26,498 bases of DNA. Source: CACKLF01 sp002725175. GTDB lineage: Bacteria; Pseudomonadota; Alphaproteobacteria; Rhodobacterales; Rhodobacteraceae. The stretch spans positions 1 through 26,498 of the forward strand of contig PBQX02000070.1 in the NCBI GenBank assembly GCA_002725175.2. Reading direction: 5' to 3'. The notes under the pieces are model-generated. The model did not search any database. It was not told the DNA's origin and was given only the letters and a program-made list of their open reading frames with translations. A program made the translations under genes and the position numbers. How positions within the stretch are numbered: the first letter of the stretch is position 1; each line of letters starts with the position of its first letter. Positions 13,575-22,391 of this stretch are shown here, piece by piece.

Positions 13575-16500
13575 TTAGCTACAGCCAGATGTTCCTCCAC
13601 ATGTATTACACTTCATACAAGTTCCATTTCTAACTAAAGTAAAATTACCACATTCTCCACAAGGATCTCCTTCATAACCTTGTATTTTTGCTCTTTGTCT
13701 TGCATCATTTTCCAAAACTTCAGTTGTTTCCACATTATTTGTAGACGCAGTTTTAGAAGGTTGCAATTCATGGCCATCTTCCTGGCTTATCTCTGTTCTC
13801 ATAGCTATAAGGTCGTCGGGCAGTCTATTTCTCAAATATCCCGAAGAAGATATTTTCCTTATCATATCCATTGAGTCTTTTTTCTCATCTTCACTTTCGT
13901 CCTTTGAAGACAGCTTGCCTTCGCTTTCCCCCTGCCCAACATCATCAAAACTTTTTCCTTCAGGAATTACATGTGCTAAATCAGTTCTGTCTAAATACGA
14001 TACAGCAAGCTCCCTAAATATATAATCTAAAATGGAGGTGGCATTCTTAATAGAATCATTACCCTGAACCATTCCAGCAGGCTCAAATCTTGTAAAAGTA
14101 AATGCCTCAACAAACTCTTCTAAGGGAACACCATATTGCAAGCCTACAGATATCGCTATTGCGAAGTTATTCATCATAGCCCTAAATGCTGCTCCCTCTT
14201 TATGCATGTCTATGAAAATTTCCCCTAATGACCCATCTTTATATTCACCAGTTCTTAGATAAACCTTATGGCCTCCAACTATCGCTTTCTGTGTATAGCC
14301 TTTACGTCTTTCAGGTAATTTCTCACGAAATCTTTCAACCTCGGCCGACACTATATTTTCAATTACTTTTTCGACTGCTGTAGCTTGCTGTACGGTAGTT
14401 TCTTCAACAGTTGGCGCACCCATATCCTCATCTTCATCAATTAATGCTGACGATAAAGGCTGAGACAACTTAGACCCGTCTCTATAAAGAGCATTTGCCT
14501 TAACGCCCAGAGAGTGACTTAATTCGTAAGCAGCTTTACAATCTTCAATTGAAGCGTCTTTAGGCATATTTATAGTTTTTGATATCGCCCCAGATATAAA
14601 GCTTTGCGCAGCAGCCATCATCAATATATGGCTGTTGACCGACAAAAATCTTTTACCTACTTTTCCACACGGGTTCGCACAATCAAATACACTATAATGA
14701 CTTTTCTTTAACTCAGGAGCTCCTTCTAGTGTCATTGTACCACATATAAAATTATTTGCTTGATCTACTTCATCCTTTGAAAAACCTAAATGTTTTAGTA
14801 AGTCAAAGCCTGGATCCGTTAACTTATCTTTAGGGACACCCAGTGTACCTGTGCAGAATTCCGTGCCCAAGGTCCATTGATTAAAAACAAACCTTATATC
14901 GAATGCCGAAGTCAGTGCCGATTCCACCTTATCTAATTCAGCTTTTCCAAATCCGTGACCTATTAAAGATTTTGCATTTATATGAGGTGAGTTATGCATG
15001 CTCCCATGCCCTACCGCATAACTTATTATCTTTTCTATCTGATCTTCTTTATATCCCAAATTTAGCAGTGCACTTGGTACTGAACGATTGATTATCTTGA
15101 AATATCCACCACCTGCCAATTTTTTAAATTTAACTAATGCAAAATCTGGCTCAATACCTGTAGTATCACAATCCATAACCAAACCTATCGTACCAGTAGG
15201 AGCAATTACAGTTACTTGGGCATTTCTATACCCATACTGCTCTCCCAGTTCTAGAGCTTCATTCCAAAGTTCATGAGCCTTATTTATAAGCTTACCATCG
15301 GGGCAATTATCGTGATCTAACCTTACAGGTACCGTTTTCAGCCCTTCATAACCATTTGTTTCACCAAAAGCTGCTCTACGATGATTACGCATTACCCTAA
15401 GCATATGTTCACTATTCTTCAAGTAACCCAAAAATGGTCCTTGTTCCTTTGCCAGTTGGGCTGAAGTTGCATATGAGGCTCCGGTCATAATTGCTGTAAT
15501 AGCTCCACAGAGGGCTCTACCCTCACTACTATCATATCCATAACCCATATTCATCAAAAGACCGCCAATATTGGCATAACCCAGCCCTAAAGTTCTAAAT
15601 TTATACGAAAGTTCAGCGATTTCTTTACTGGGAAATTGCGCCATTAAAACAGATATCTCTAGGGTTAAAGTCCAGAGCCTGGTCGCATGCTCAAAAGAAC
15701 TAACATTAAATGTTCCATTTTCCAAAAATGTTAATAAATTCATAGACGCTAAATTGCAGGCGGTATCATCCAAAAACATATATTCGGAACATGGGTTTGA
15801 TGCTTTAATTTGCCCATCTTCAGGGCAAGTATGCCAGTCATTAATAGTATCATGAAATTGTATACCAGGATCTGCACAGGCCCAAGCAGCATGACCTATT
15901 TGATCCCAAAGATCTGCCGCCTTAACCACTTTATCTACTTTTCCATCTGTTCGACGTAACAACTCCCAATCTGAATTATTCTTTACAGCCTGTAAAAACG
16001 CATCAGTAACTCTCACTGAGTTATTAGAATTTTGGCCTGATACCGTCATATATGCTTCTGAGTCCCAATCGGTATCATAAGTCGGAAATTCTATCGAAGA
16101 ATACCCCTGTCGAGCATACTGTAGTATTCTATTTATGTAAGTTTCTGGTATTAATGCTTTTTTTGCTGATTTTATCGCTGTTTTCAGACTTTCATTAACC
16201 TTTAAATCATATGCATCACTCTCTGATCCATCCCATGATTTAATTGCCAAAAATATTTGGTTAAGTTTTTGTTCATGGACCTTAGATCCTGCTACTAGTG
16301 AGGCTACTTTTTGTTCTTCAACTACTTTCCAGTTCACAAAATCTTCTACATCGGGGTGATCCACATCGCAGATTACCATCTTTGCTGCTCTTCGTGTCGT
16401 TCCTCCTGATTTTATGGCACCAGCGGCTCTATCTCCTATTTTAAGAAAAGACATCAATCCTGATGAATTTCCTCCACCAGATAAATTCTCTCCTCCCCCT

Positions 16501-17216
16501 CTTAAATTTGAAAAATTTGTTCCTGTTCCAGAACCGTATTTGAATAATCTTGCCTCCCTAACCCAAAGGTCCATTATTCCGCCTTCATTAACTAAATCAT
16601 CACTTATTGACTGAATAAAACACGCATGAGGTTGAGGATGTTCATAAGCTGTATTTGAACTAACTAACTTTCCTGTTTTATAATCCACGTAATAATGACC
16701 TTGCCCAGGACCATCAATTCCATAAGCCCAATGAAGCCCCGTATTAAACCATTGTGGTGAATTTGGTGCCGCCATTTGCGTAGCTAGCATAAATCTCATC
16801 TCTTCATAGTACGCTCTTGCATCATCCTCTGTAGAAAAGTATCCACCTTTCCATCCCCAGTACGACCACGTTCCAGCCAAACGATCAAATACCTGCTTAG
16901 ATGATGTTTCCCCTGTATAGCGTCGTTCCTTTGGCATTTTTAAAAGCAACTTTTCATCTGCCACTGACCTCCATAGAAACTCAGGGACTCCTTTTTCAGC
17001 CACTTTTTTGAGCCTTGCCGGCACTCCTGCTTTACGAAAATACTTTTGGGCCAAAACATCAGACGCGACTTGGCTCCATGATTTAGGAACCTCAAAGTCT
17101 TTTAACGAGAATACAGTCGATCCATCCGGATTCCTAATCTCAGATGAAGTTTTTATGAACTCTATCCTATCATAAGCATCTTTTTTATTAGATGTATATC
17201 TTCGAACAATTTTCAT
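13575..17216 (-). CDS. nrdJ: Adenosylcobalamin-dependent (class II) ribonucleotide reductase
   Basis: Reduces ribonucleotides to deoxyribonucleotides using a B12 radical, independent of oxygen. The 1213 residues match the long alphaproteobacterial NrdJ form. Visible blocks are APNSPQWFNTGL near the N-terminus, FKYGSGTGTNFSNLRG, NPCSEYMFLDDTACNLASMNL split by the catalytic-site Cys476, VTVIAPTGTIGLVMDCDTTGIEPDFALV, and FVFNQWTLGTEFC. The last 28 residues (1186-1213) hold six cysteines in CGECG, CMKCNTCGG and GC. This is the flexible redox or zinc-like tail that re-reduces the active site. GGAGAGG precedes the ATG. Two NrdR-like boxes lie about 155 and 190 bases upstream. The organism must import or make cobalamin. 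Confidence 0.96.
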   Translation of the reverse strand: MKIVRRYTSNKKDAYDRIEFIKTSSEIRNPDGSTVFSLKDFEVPKSWSQVASDVLAQKYFRKAGVPARLKKVAEKGVPEFLWRSVADEKLLLKMPKERRYTGETSSKQVFDRLAGTWSYWGWKGGYFSTEDDARAYYEEMRFMLATQMAAPNSPQWFNTGLHWAYGIDGPGQGHYYVDYKTGKLVSSNTAYEHPQPHACFIQSISDDLVNEGGIMDLWVREARLFKYGSGTGTNFSNLRGGGENLSGGGNSSGLMSFLKIGDRAAGAIKSGGTTRRAAKMVICDVDHPDVEDFVNWKVVEEQKVASLVAGSKVHEQKLNQIFLAIKSWDGSESDAYDLKVNESLKTAIKSAKKALIPETYINRILQYARQGYSSIEFPTYDTDWDSEAYMTVSGQNSNNSVRVTDAFLQAVKNNSDWELLRRTDGKVDKVVKAADLWDQIGHAAWACADPGIQFHDTINDWHTCPEDGQIKASNPCSEYMFLDDTACNLASMNLLTFLENGTFNVSSFEHATRLWTLTLEISVLMAQFPSKEIAELSYKFRTLGLGYANIGGLLMNMGYGYDSSEGRALCGAITAIMTGASYATSAQLAKEQGPFLGYLKNSEHMLRVMRNHRRAAFGETNGYEGLKTVPVRLDHDNCPDGKLINKAHELWNEALELGEQYGYRNAQVTVIAPTGTIGLVMDCDTTGIEPDFALVKFKKLAGGGYFKIINRSVPSALLNLGYKEDQIEKIISYAVGHGSMHNSPHINAKSLIGHGFGKAELDKVESALTSAFDIRFVFNQWTLGTEFCTGTLGVPKDKLTDPGFDLLKHLGFSKDEVDQANNFICGTMTLEGAPELKKSHYSVFDCANPCGKVGKRFLSVNSHILMMAAAQSFISGAISKTINMPKDASIEDCKAAYELSHSLGVKANALYRDGSKLSQPLSSALIDEDEDMGAPTVEETTVQQATAVEKVIENIVSAEVERFREKLPERRKGYTQKAIVGGHKVYLRTGEYKDGSLGEIFIDMHKEGAAFRAMMNNFAIAISVGLQYGVPLEEFVEAFTFTRFEPAGMVQGNDSIKNATSILDYIFRELAVSYLDRTDLAHVIPEGKSFDDVGQGESEGKLSSKDESEDEKKDSMDMIRKISSSGYLRNRLPDDLIAMRTEISQEDGHELQPSKTASTNNVETTEVLENDARQRAKIQGYEGDPCGECGNFTLVRNGTCMKCNTCGGTSGCS

Positions 17217-17371
17217 TTTGTACCTCTCCTCATTACCAATCTAAGTTCTTTCCTCTTAGAAAATCAATATACTTCAAGAACTGCACTTAATTGCAGAACG
17301 TTTTTATAATTTGTAATCTCTAATTTCCAGAACACTGCTTTTTTTGCCACCCCCGTCTTTACGACTGATAA

Positions 17372-17387
17372 ACACTACATCTTGTAT
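17372..17387. promoter_or_regulatory. NrdR box 1 upstream of nrdJ
   Basis: ACACTACATCTTGTAT agrees with the NrdR consensus ACACWATATNTWGTGT at 14 of 16 positions, and at 9 of 10 in the core CWATATNTWG. NrdR represses ribonucleotide reductase genes when dATP is high. The box lies 156 bases upstream of the nrdJ start codon and has a partner 31 bp away. Confidence 0.7.
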
Positions 17388-17402
17388 CAACGACGAGTAG
17401 GA

Positions 17403-17418
17403 GTACTATGTGAAGCAT
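17403..17418. promoter_or_regulatory. NrdR box 2 upstream of nrdJ
   Basis: The core CTATGTGAAG (17406-17415) matches CWATATNTWG at 8 of 10 positions; the flanks are degenerate. Its core begins exactly 31 bp after that of box 1, three helical turns, the spacing known for paired NrdR boxes. The spacing raises confidence in both boxes. Confidence 0.6.
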
Positions 17419-17426
17419 AAATAGGG

Positions 17427-17479
17427 TAAAGGTCAATCAAAATATTTATATTTTTTTTACTTTTTTTAATTGACCTTTA
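17427..17479. repeat. Imperfect 16-base inverted repeat with 21-base AT spacer
   Basis: TAAAGGTCAATCAAAA (17427-17442) and TTTTAATTGACCTTTA (17464-17479) are inverted copies with one mismatch. The outer 11 bases are perfect. The spacer is almost pure T/A. Each arm holds TTGACC, facing outward, which could act as divergent -35 elements or as a dimeric operator. It sits nine bases from NrdR box 2. Confidence 0.6.
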
Positions 17480-17642
17480 TCATTTTTATTGAAACACCGA
17501 TTCTATTTTTGATTCAATGAATGAAATATTATTAGTAACAGTTTGAAATAGATAACTTTTGTCATTTTTTTAGTGTACTTTAAATTTTTTTTACTTAAAT
17601 TGATCATTTTTGAAATTTAATAAAAATTAAGGGAAAGAGTCC

Positions 17643-18530
17643 TTGAAAGACAGAATTGACTATGCAGGAGCAATTTCCTTGATTGGATTTTCTGGACTTC
17701 TTGGAATCAATCAAGCCTTGATTAAAATAACAAATGAAGGTATTGACCCTATTTTTTCAGCTGGTATTAGATCCTTAATCGCCATGCTATTTCTTTTGGT
17801 CTGGATGATTGTATCTAGAAAGCCGATCGAACTTAAAGCCGGCACTATTTTACTGGGAATAATTACTGGTTTAATTTTTGCTCTAGAGTTTTTGTTGTTA
17901 TATATTGCGCTAGATCTTACAACAGTGGTTCGTAGTTCTATAATATTCTATTCAATGCCCGTATGGCTATCTATCATTTCACATTTTTGGTTTAGAAACG
18001 ATAAATTAACCAAAATCAAATCGCTAGGCTTGATACTCTCGGTCACAGGTGTCACATGGGCAATCTTATCTAATTCTTATTCTACGGGCTACGGAAATAT
18101 AATAGGCGATCTTTTAGCACTTGCTGCTTCAATCTTATGGGCTTTGATAGCAATAATTAGCAAAGGCACTAAATTCAGCACCCTAAGTGCTGAAATGCAG
18201 CTACTATGGATGTTAGCTATCTCTTTTCCTGTTCTGACTCTATTGTCTTTAAGTTCCGACAGTTTACTTAGAGACTTCAAAGATTATCATGCTATGATAC
18301 TTCTCTTTCAATCTTCAATAGTTGTGGCAGGCGGTTTTGTGTTTTGGTTTTGGCTGCTCTCAATCTATCCTGCGTCTGGAGTTGCAAGCTTTGCATTCCT
18401 AGCTCCAATTTTCGGAATTTTCTTCGGATTTATCATTTTAAATGAGACAATTAATAAGAGTTTCTTGGTTTCAGCTCTTTTAGTTATAGTAGGAATTTTT
18501 CTGGTAAATTATAACAGAAAGCGAACTTAA
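17643..18530 (+). CDS. EamA/DMT family transporter
   Basis: This 295-residue inner-membrane protein has about ten hydrophobic helices in two EamA repeats (roughly residues 8-142 and 150-290). Typical features are the helix-ending ALDLTTVVRSSIIFYSMPVW in the first repeat and PASGVASFAFLAPIFGIFFG with FIILNETI in the second. Family members export or import small metabolites such as amino acids; the substrate cannot be read from sequence. The start is TTG, eight bases after GGGA at 17631-17634, and no in-frame ATG gives a full first helix. Its TAA overlaps the stop codon of the convergent peptidase in a single TTAA. Confidence 0.88.
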   Translation: MKDRIDYAGAISLIGFSGLLGINQALIKITNEGIDPIFSAGIRSLIAMLFLLVWMIVSRKPIELKAGTILLGIITGLIFALEFLLLYIALDLTTVVRSSIIFYSMPVWLSIISHFWFRNDKLTKIKSLGLILSVTGVTWAILSNSYSTGYGNIIGDLLALAASILWALIAIISKGTKFSTLSAEMQLLWMLAISFPVLTLLSLSSDSLLRDFKDYHAMILLFQSSIVVAGGFVFWFWLLSIYPASGVASFAFLAPIFGIFFGFIILNETINKSFLVSALLVIVGIFLVNYNRKRT

Positions 18531-19615
18531 TCTATAACAAACAATTCTCGGCTCAAGCCGGAAAGTATACGTGGACCGTTTTTTGAAAGATAAACAACTT
18601 CTTCCAACCTTACTCCAAAATCTCCAGGCATGTAAATTCCTGGCTCTATTGTAAATACCATCCCCTCCTCTAATATGATTTCTGAAGAGCTTGTAATATA
18701 TGGAGGCTCATGAATTTCTAGCCCTAAGCCATGACCTGTGCGGTGAACAAAATATTCACCAAAACCAGCTATTTCAATCACTTTTCTTGCTGCATTATCA
18801 ACTTCTGAAGCTGCTGTTCCAATAGTAGCCTTATCAAGTGCTGCCTGCAAGGCTTCCTCTACTACATTATGTATGAATAAATATCTATCTGACGGTTCCC
18901 CGATATGGATCATCCGAGTCATATCACTGAAATATTCCCCAAAAACACCACCTATATCTATAATTACTGGCTTGCCTTTTTCTAGAGTATCTTGGCAACT
19001 ATGGTGGTGAGGAAACGCAGCATTATTTCCTGATGCAACAAGCGAAAAAGCAGGTCTTGCGCCTTGCTCATGAAAAGCTTGATTTATAATTGCACTCACC
19101 TCCAATTCAGAAATCTTAGGGGAAATGTTTTCTAATGCCGCCTTCATTGAATTATCGGCTACCAATGCACTTTTCTTTAGTTTCTGATATTCACACTCAG
19201 TCTTCAACATCCTCAAATACCCTACCGTTGATTTAGAAAAAGTAATAAGTGTTTTGGGAAGTGTGTCTTGTATCAAATATAAAAAGTCTGCTCGCATTGT
19301 CTCATCAACTGCAATTTTAGACCCCTCTGGCAGTGACATCTCAGAGACTAATTTCATAAAGGCAGTGTTAGGGCCTTCTTCATCCTGCCAGGTATAGAAT
19401 GAATAGTTTAGCTTTGACCTAAACTGTTCTAAATTTAATGACGGCACTAAAAAAGATAAATTATTAAGGGACAAACACGAAAAACATGGTCTTTCATCAG
19501 GGAGAGGATAAAAATCGAACAACCAAGCCATATGCGGACCAGGAGAAAGAACTAACATAGAAATCCCCTCCTTTACCATCCTTTCTCTAATTAATTTAAT
19601 TTTTTGATCTAACAC
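18527..19615 (-). CDS. M24 family Xaa-Pro peptidase
   Basis: Cytoplasmic metallopeptidase of the aminopeptidase P / prolidase group, with an N-terminal creatinase-like domain (to about residue 130) and a C-terminal pita-bread domain. All five metal ligands are present, numbered from the start chosen here: Asp220 (IIDIGG), Asp231 (FSDMTRM), His295 (HRTGHGLGLEIHEPP), Glu324 (FTIEPGIY) and Glu338 (VRLEE). The frame opens at a TTG (19624), but GGGA lies only one base from it. The GTG at 19613-19615 is ten bases from the same GGGA, so I prefer GTG. Length (362 residues) is normal. No sign of export. The natural substrate may be a peptide or a modified amino acid. Confidence 0.87.
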   Translation of the reverse strand: MLDQKIKLIRERMVKEGISMLVLSPGPHMAWLFDFYPLPDERPCFSCLSLNNLSFLVPSLNLEQFRSKLNYSFYTWQDEEGPNTAFMKLVSEMSLPEGSKIAVDETMRADFLYLIQDTLPKTLITFSKSTVGYLRMLKTECEYQKLKKSALVADNSMKAALENISPKISELEVSAIINQAFHEQGARPAFSLVASGNNAAFPHHHSCQDTLEKGKPVIIDIGGVFGEYFSDMTRMIHIGEPSDRYLFIHNVVEEALQAALDKATIGTAASEVDNAARKVIEIAGFGEYFVHRTGHGLGLEIHEPPYITSSSEIILEEGMVFTIEPGIYMPGDFGVRLEEVVYLSKNGPRILSGLSRELFVID

Positions 19616-19689
19616 TATAAACAAATCCCAATTTAAACCGTTTAAGGGGTAACAAATTTTGTTTCATATTTTAACCTCCCTGAAAACTT

Positions 19690-19720
19690 AGCCGAGTTAC
19701 TTTAACTCGGCTTTTATTTT
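19690..19720 (+). terminator. Intrinsic terminator within the divergent spacer upstream of the reductase gene
   Basis: AGCCGAGTT (19690-19698) pairs perfectly with AACTCGGCT (19704-19712) around a 5-base loop, followed by TTTATTTT. It is a textbook + strand terminator. No + strand gene ends before it: the upstream gene is the divergent peptidase. It ends 26 bases before the reductase start codon, so it must act on a leader or a short RNA. Confidence 0.8.
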
Positions 19721-19746
19721 GTATAGAGTTACCTAAGAGGTGCTGT

Positions 19747-20739
19747 GTGAAAAAAAATAAAGTAATAATTCTAAAAGATCTACCAAAATTTGCGCTTAAT
19801 TCAGCATGCTTCACCACTACAGATAGACCTGTTAAGGAACCTATGCCGGGGGAAGTGTTAATAAAGGTAAAACTTATCTCTATTGACGCTGCAAATAGGG
19901 CTTGGTTAAATGGGCCAACATATAGACCCGCTGTCTCCGTTGGTGATATCATGCCGGCGTACGGCATTGGCGAAGTAGTTAAATCAAGAAGTAAGAATTT
20001 AAACAAAGGGGATCTGGTTTCTGGCGAACTAGAATGGAGTGAATATACAACCAAGCGTGCGAGTTTTTTAAAAGAAGTTGATGGTAATTATAACTTAACT
20101 GACCTTTTAACTTATAAGGGTATTGCAGGGTTAACGGCTTACCATGGCCTATTAAACATAGCCAAAATTGAACCAAAAGAAACTGTTCTTGTTTCCACCG
20201 CCGCAGGTTCGGTAGGAATATTTGCGTGCCAAATTGCAAGAATATTAGGATGCAAAGTAATAGGCCTATCAAGTTCAGACGAAAAATGTGATTGGGTAGA
20301 AAAAAATTTGGGAATTGATAAATGTATAAACTATAAGGGCGAAAATTTTTCAGAAACTCTAAAAGAAATATGCCCTGAAGGAATTGATGTTTATTTTGAT
20401 AACGTTGGAGGGAATTTATTAGAGCAAACGTTATACCGGATGAGATTAAAAGGGAGGGTAGTTTGCTGTGGTGCAATCAGTCAATACGACCAGGAGACAA
20501 CTGCCTCTCCAAAGAATATACCAGGTGTGATTGTAACGAAGAGACTTAAGCTTGAAGGGTTCATTGTAATGGACTTTCAGAAAGAAAATTTCAAAGCTTT
20601 AGAGGACCTTTCTAAATGGTTTGAAGCAGGCCAGCTAAAAGTGTTCACGGAAGAATATAAAGGATTAGATAATGCCCCCCTGGCACTAATTAATCTTCTG
20701 AAGGGTAAAAATTTAGGAAAAACAATTATTAAAATATAA
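19747..20739 (+). CDS. NADP-dependent oxidoreductase, zinc-free MDR (CurA/prostaglandin reductase-like)
   Basis: This 330-residue medium-chain reductase matches the COG2130 branch, which reduces the double bond of enones and similar compounds with NADPH. Markers are DAANRAWLNGPTYRPAV (substrate/cofactor region near 47-63), MPAYGIGEVVKS, the nucleotide-binding STAAGSVG (150-157) with GCKVIGLSSS, DVYFDNVGG and a C-terminal LLKGKNLGKTIIKI. The zinc-binding cysteines of alcohol dehydrogenases are absent. Start is GTG, six bases after AGAGG. The SDR gene follows after 21 bases, so the two probably form an operon acting on related carbonyl compounds. The physiological substrate is unknown. Confidence 0.88.
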   Translation: MKKNKVIILKDLPKFALNSACFTTTDRPVKEPMPGEVLIKVKLISIDAANRAWLNGPTYRPAVSVGDIMPAYGIGEVVKSRSKNLNKGDLVSGELEWSEYTTKRASFLKEVDGNYNLTDLLTYKGIAGLTAYHGLLNIAKIEPKETVLVSTAAGSVGIFACQIARILGCKVIGLSSSDEKCDWVEKNLGIDKCINYKGENFSETLKEICPEGIDVYFDNVGGNLLEQTLYRMRLKGRVVCCGAISQYDQETTASPKNIPGVIVTKRLKLEGFIVMDFQKENFKALEDLSKWFEAGQLKVFTEEYKGLDNAPLALINLLKGKNLGKTIIKI

Positions 20740-20760
20740 AATAGTCAGATGGGGACAGAA

Positions 20761-21504
20761 ATGGAATTAAAAAACAAGGTTGCACTGGTAACTGGTGGCA
20801 GTAGCGGAATAGGCGCCGAAACAGCTAAAATTCTTTCAAAAAATGGATGTAAAGTAGTTGTTGGTTATAATAGGGGCGAGAAACGTTCGAGAAATTTGAT
20901 TAAAAAACTATATAACAACGGACATAACATCGTAAAAATTGATCTACGTGACCAAAATTGTTCTGAGGTTGCAAAAAAGTTTATCAAAAAAACGTATGGT
21001 AAACTTGATTATTTAATTAATTCGGCTGGGTACACAGAACCAATCAATCATGCAGACATATCTTCACTAACTCCTGAAAAATTTAATATGATAATAAACA
21101 TAAATACAGGTGGAACTTACTCAATAATTAGGACCTTTGTTCCGTTACTTAATCTTTCGAAGTCAGCTACAATTGTAAATGTCTCCTCAGTTTCTGCATT
21201 TACTGGATCTGGAAGCAATATTGCATATTGTGCTGCAAAGGCTGCAATAGATACAATGACAATTTCTCTCGCAAGAGCATTAGGACCAAAAATTCGCCTT
21301 TTATCCGTTTCCCCAGCAGCCGTTGCTACAAATTTCGTTGAAGGCAGGACACTCGAAAATTTGAAAAATATAGCCAAGAAAACACCCTTAAACAAAGTAA
21401 TCAAACCAAAGGACGTTTCATTAACAATATTAGCCTGCTTGACCCATCTGAAATCATCCACAGGAACCAAAATCATAGTAGATGGTGGCCATCACATAAA
21501 ATAA
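20761..21504 (+). CDS. Short-chain dehydrogenase/reductase (SDR)
   Basis: Classical SDR of 247 residues. Cofactor motif TGGSSGIG at 11-18, NSAG at 87-90, catalytic Ser in VNVSSVSAF (about 142-143), Tyr156 and Lys160 in AYCAAK, and a C-terminal DGGHHIK. It resembles 3-oxoacyl-ACP reductase-like enzymes, but the substrate is not evident. Two in-frame ATGs are possible. The one at 20749 has no ribosome site, while the one at 20761 follows GGGGA by five bases and gives the usual MELKNKVALVTGG beginning, so I chose it. It follows the MDR reductase closely. Confidence 0.88.
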   Translation: MELKNKVALVTGGSSGIGAETAKILSKNGCKVVVGYNRGEKRSRNLIKKLYNNGHNIVKIDLRDQNCSEVAKKFIKKTYGKLDYLINSAGYTEPINHADISSLTPEKFNMIININTGGTYSIIRTFVPLLNLSKSATIVNVSSVSAFTGSGSNIAYCAAKAAIDTMTISLARALGPKIRLLSVSPAAVATNFVEGRTLENLKNIAKKTPLNKVIKPKDVSLTILACLTHLKSSTGTKIIVDGGHHIK

Positions 21505-21624
21505 TTGCAGTAAAAATGTTCTACAGAACAATTAAATTATTAATTAGATTTACTACCTTGGTGTAAAATCAGTCATAAAAAAACTAATTAGCAACTCAGT
21601 CTTTTAGTGAAAATATTCAAATAT

Positions 21625-21701
<77 letters not shown>

Positions 21702-21747
21702 ACATATAGGCTATCTAACCTGAAAAAACAGATTTGAAAAGGGCAAA

Positions 21748-21765
21748 ATTCACTGAAAAGTGAAT
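21748..21765 (-). terminator. Candidate terminator after the DUF192 gene
   Basis: ATTCACT and AGTGAAT form a perfect 7-bp stem around a 4-base loop. On the - strand it is followed by TTTT and then GCCC. It lies 21 bases downstream of the DUF192 stop and upstream of the tRNA gene. The T-run is short, so some read-through into the tRNA is possible. Confidence 0.45.
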
Positions 21766-21786
21766 ACTAAAATTAGATTAATTCAT

Positions 21787-22269
21787 CTATTTATTTTCTA
21801 TATAGCAGTGGCTTATAGAATTTCCAACATTTATAAGATCTGAATTTTTTCCAAAAGATGGGACCTCAAGAACAAATTTAATAGGCCTATTGCTTGAATG
21901 TATTTCAAGGCTAAAGGGCTCTGCCTCTCGTACTATTTTCGTAATAATGCCCAGTTCATTAACAAAAATTATATCCAGCACAATACTAGTGTTTTTCATC
22001 CACATCTTGGCGTAATGCAGTCTATCAAAAATAAATAACATGCCTCGATTCGATGGCAAATGTTTTCTATTCATCAGCCCCTTCTGTCTTTTGTAAACAG
22101 TATCAGCTACTTCTACCTTATATAGCAATAATTTATTTGTCGTCACTATCTCTAGATTTTCTGGGTCACAAAAAGAGTCATCCGAGGCATTTAAGATATT
22201 TACATATAGAAATAACCCTGAAAAAACTGGCAAAGCAAACTTGAGCAAGCTGACAAAATACCAAATCAT
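21787..22269 (-). CDS. DUF192 family protein, exported or membrane-anchored
   Basis: This 160-residue protein has a hydrophobic N-terminal segment (about residues 3-25) that looks like a signal peptide or anchor. The DUF192 core follows: RQKGLMNRKHLPSNRGMLFIF at 61-81, the hallmark MWMKNTSIVLDIIFVN at 89-104, and VLEVPSFGK near the end. The family function is unknown; a periplasmic or envelope location is inferred from the N-terminus. GGAAAG lies six bases before the ATG. It follows pdxH on the same strand after 122 bases of spacer, which shows only a weak 7-bp stem (22340-22346 with 22363-22369) without a T-run. Confidence 0.85.
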   Translation of the reverse strand: MIWYFVSLLKFALPVFSGLFLYVNILNASDDSFCDPENLEIVTTNKLLLYKVEVADTVYKRQKGLMNRKHLPSNRGMLFIFDRLHYAKMWMKNTSIVLDIIFVNELGIITKIVREAEPFSLEIHSSNRPIKFVLEVPSFGKNSDLINVGNSISHCYIENK

Positions 22270-22391
22270 TTAGACTTTCCAAAACTATGATTTATACAGA
22301 TAAACTAACCTTAACTTAACCAAATCGCATATTTAAGCTTGTTTGGCAAAACCTAGATAAACCCAAACATATTTATCATTCTTCCCAAAGC

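Larger units (their letters stand above)
17217..17642. other. Divergent spacer between nrdJ and the EamA gene
   Basis: This 426-base region has no open frame of note. From the nrdJ side it holds the nrdJ leader (about 150 bases, with a small CTGCA/TGCAG stem near 17282-17300), the paired NrdR-like boxes, an imperfect 16-base inverted repeat with TTGACC in each arm, and a T/A-rich stretch that leads to the EamA start. I see no cobalamin riboswitch and no RNA gene. A weak candidate nrdJ -10 (TATGCT on the - strand, 17415-17420) overlaps the second box. Confidence 0.6.

Noticed and set aside
17275..17305. Alphaproteobacterial LexA box in the nrdJ leader
   Set aside because: Two GTTC tetramers occur on the - strand but with 14 bases between them, not the 7 needed for GTTC-N7-GTTC.
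17217..17371. Cobalamin riboswitch in the nrdJ leader
   Set aside because: I found no B12-box-like segment or the expected multi-helix layout; only a 5-bp CTGCA/TGCAG stem is visible.
19747..21504. Biosynthetic gene cluster from the adjacent MDR and SDR genes
   Set aside because: Two generic reductases without a synthase, ligase or regulator nearby do not support a pathway call.
21505..21624. Terminator downstream of tRNA-Pro (A7 run at 21577-21583, T7 on the - strand)
   Set aside because: The only preceding stem is a 3-4 bp pairing with a bulge; too weak to call.
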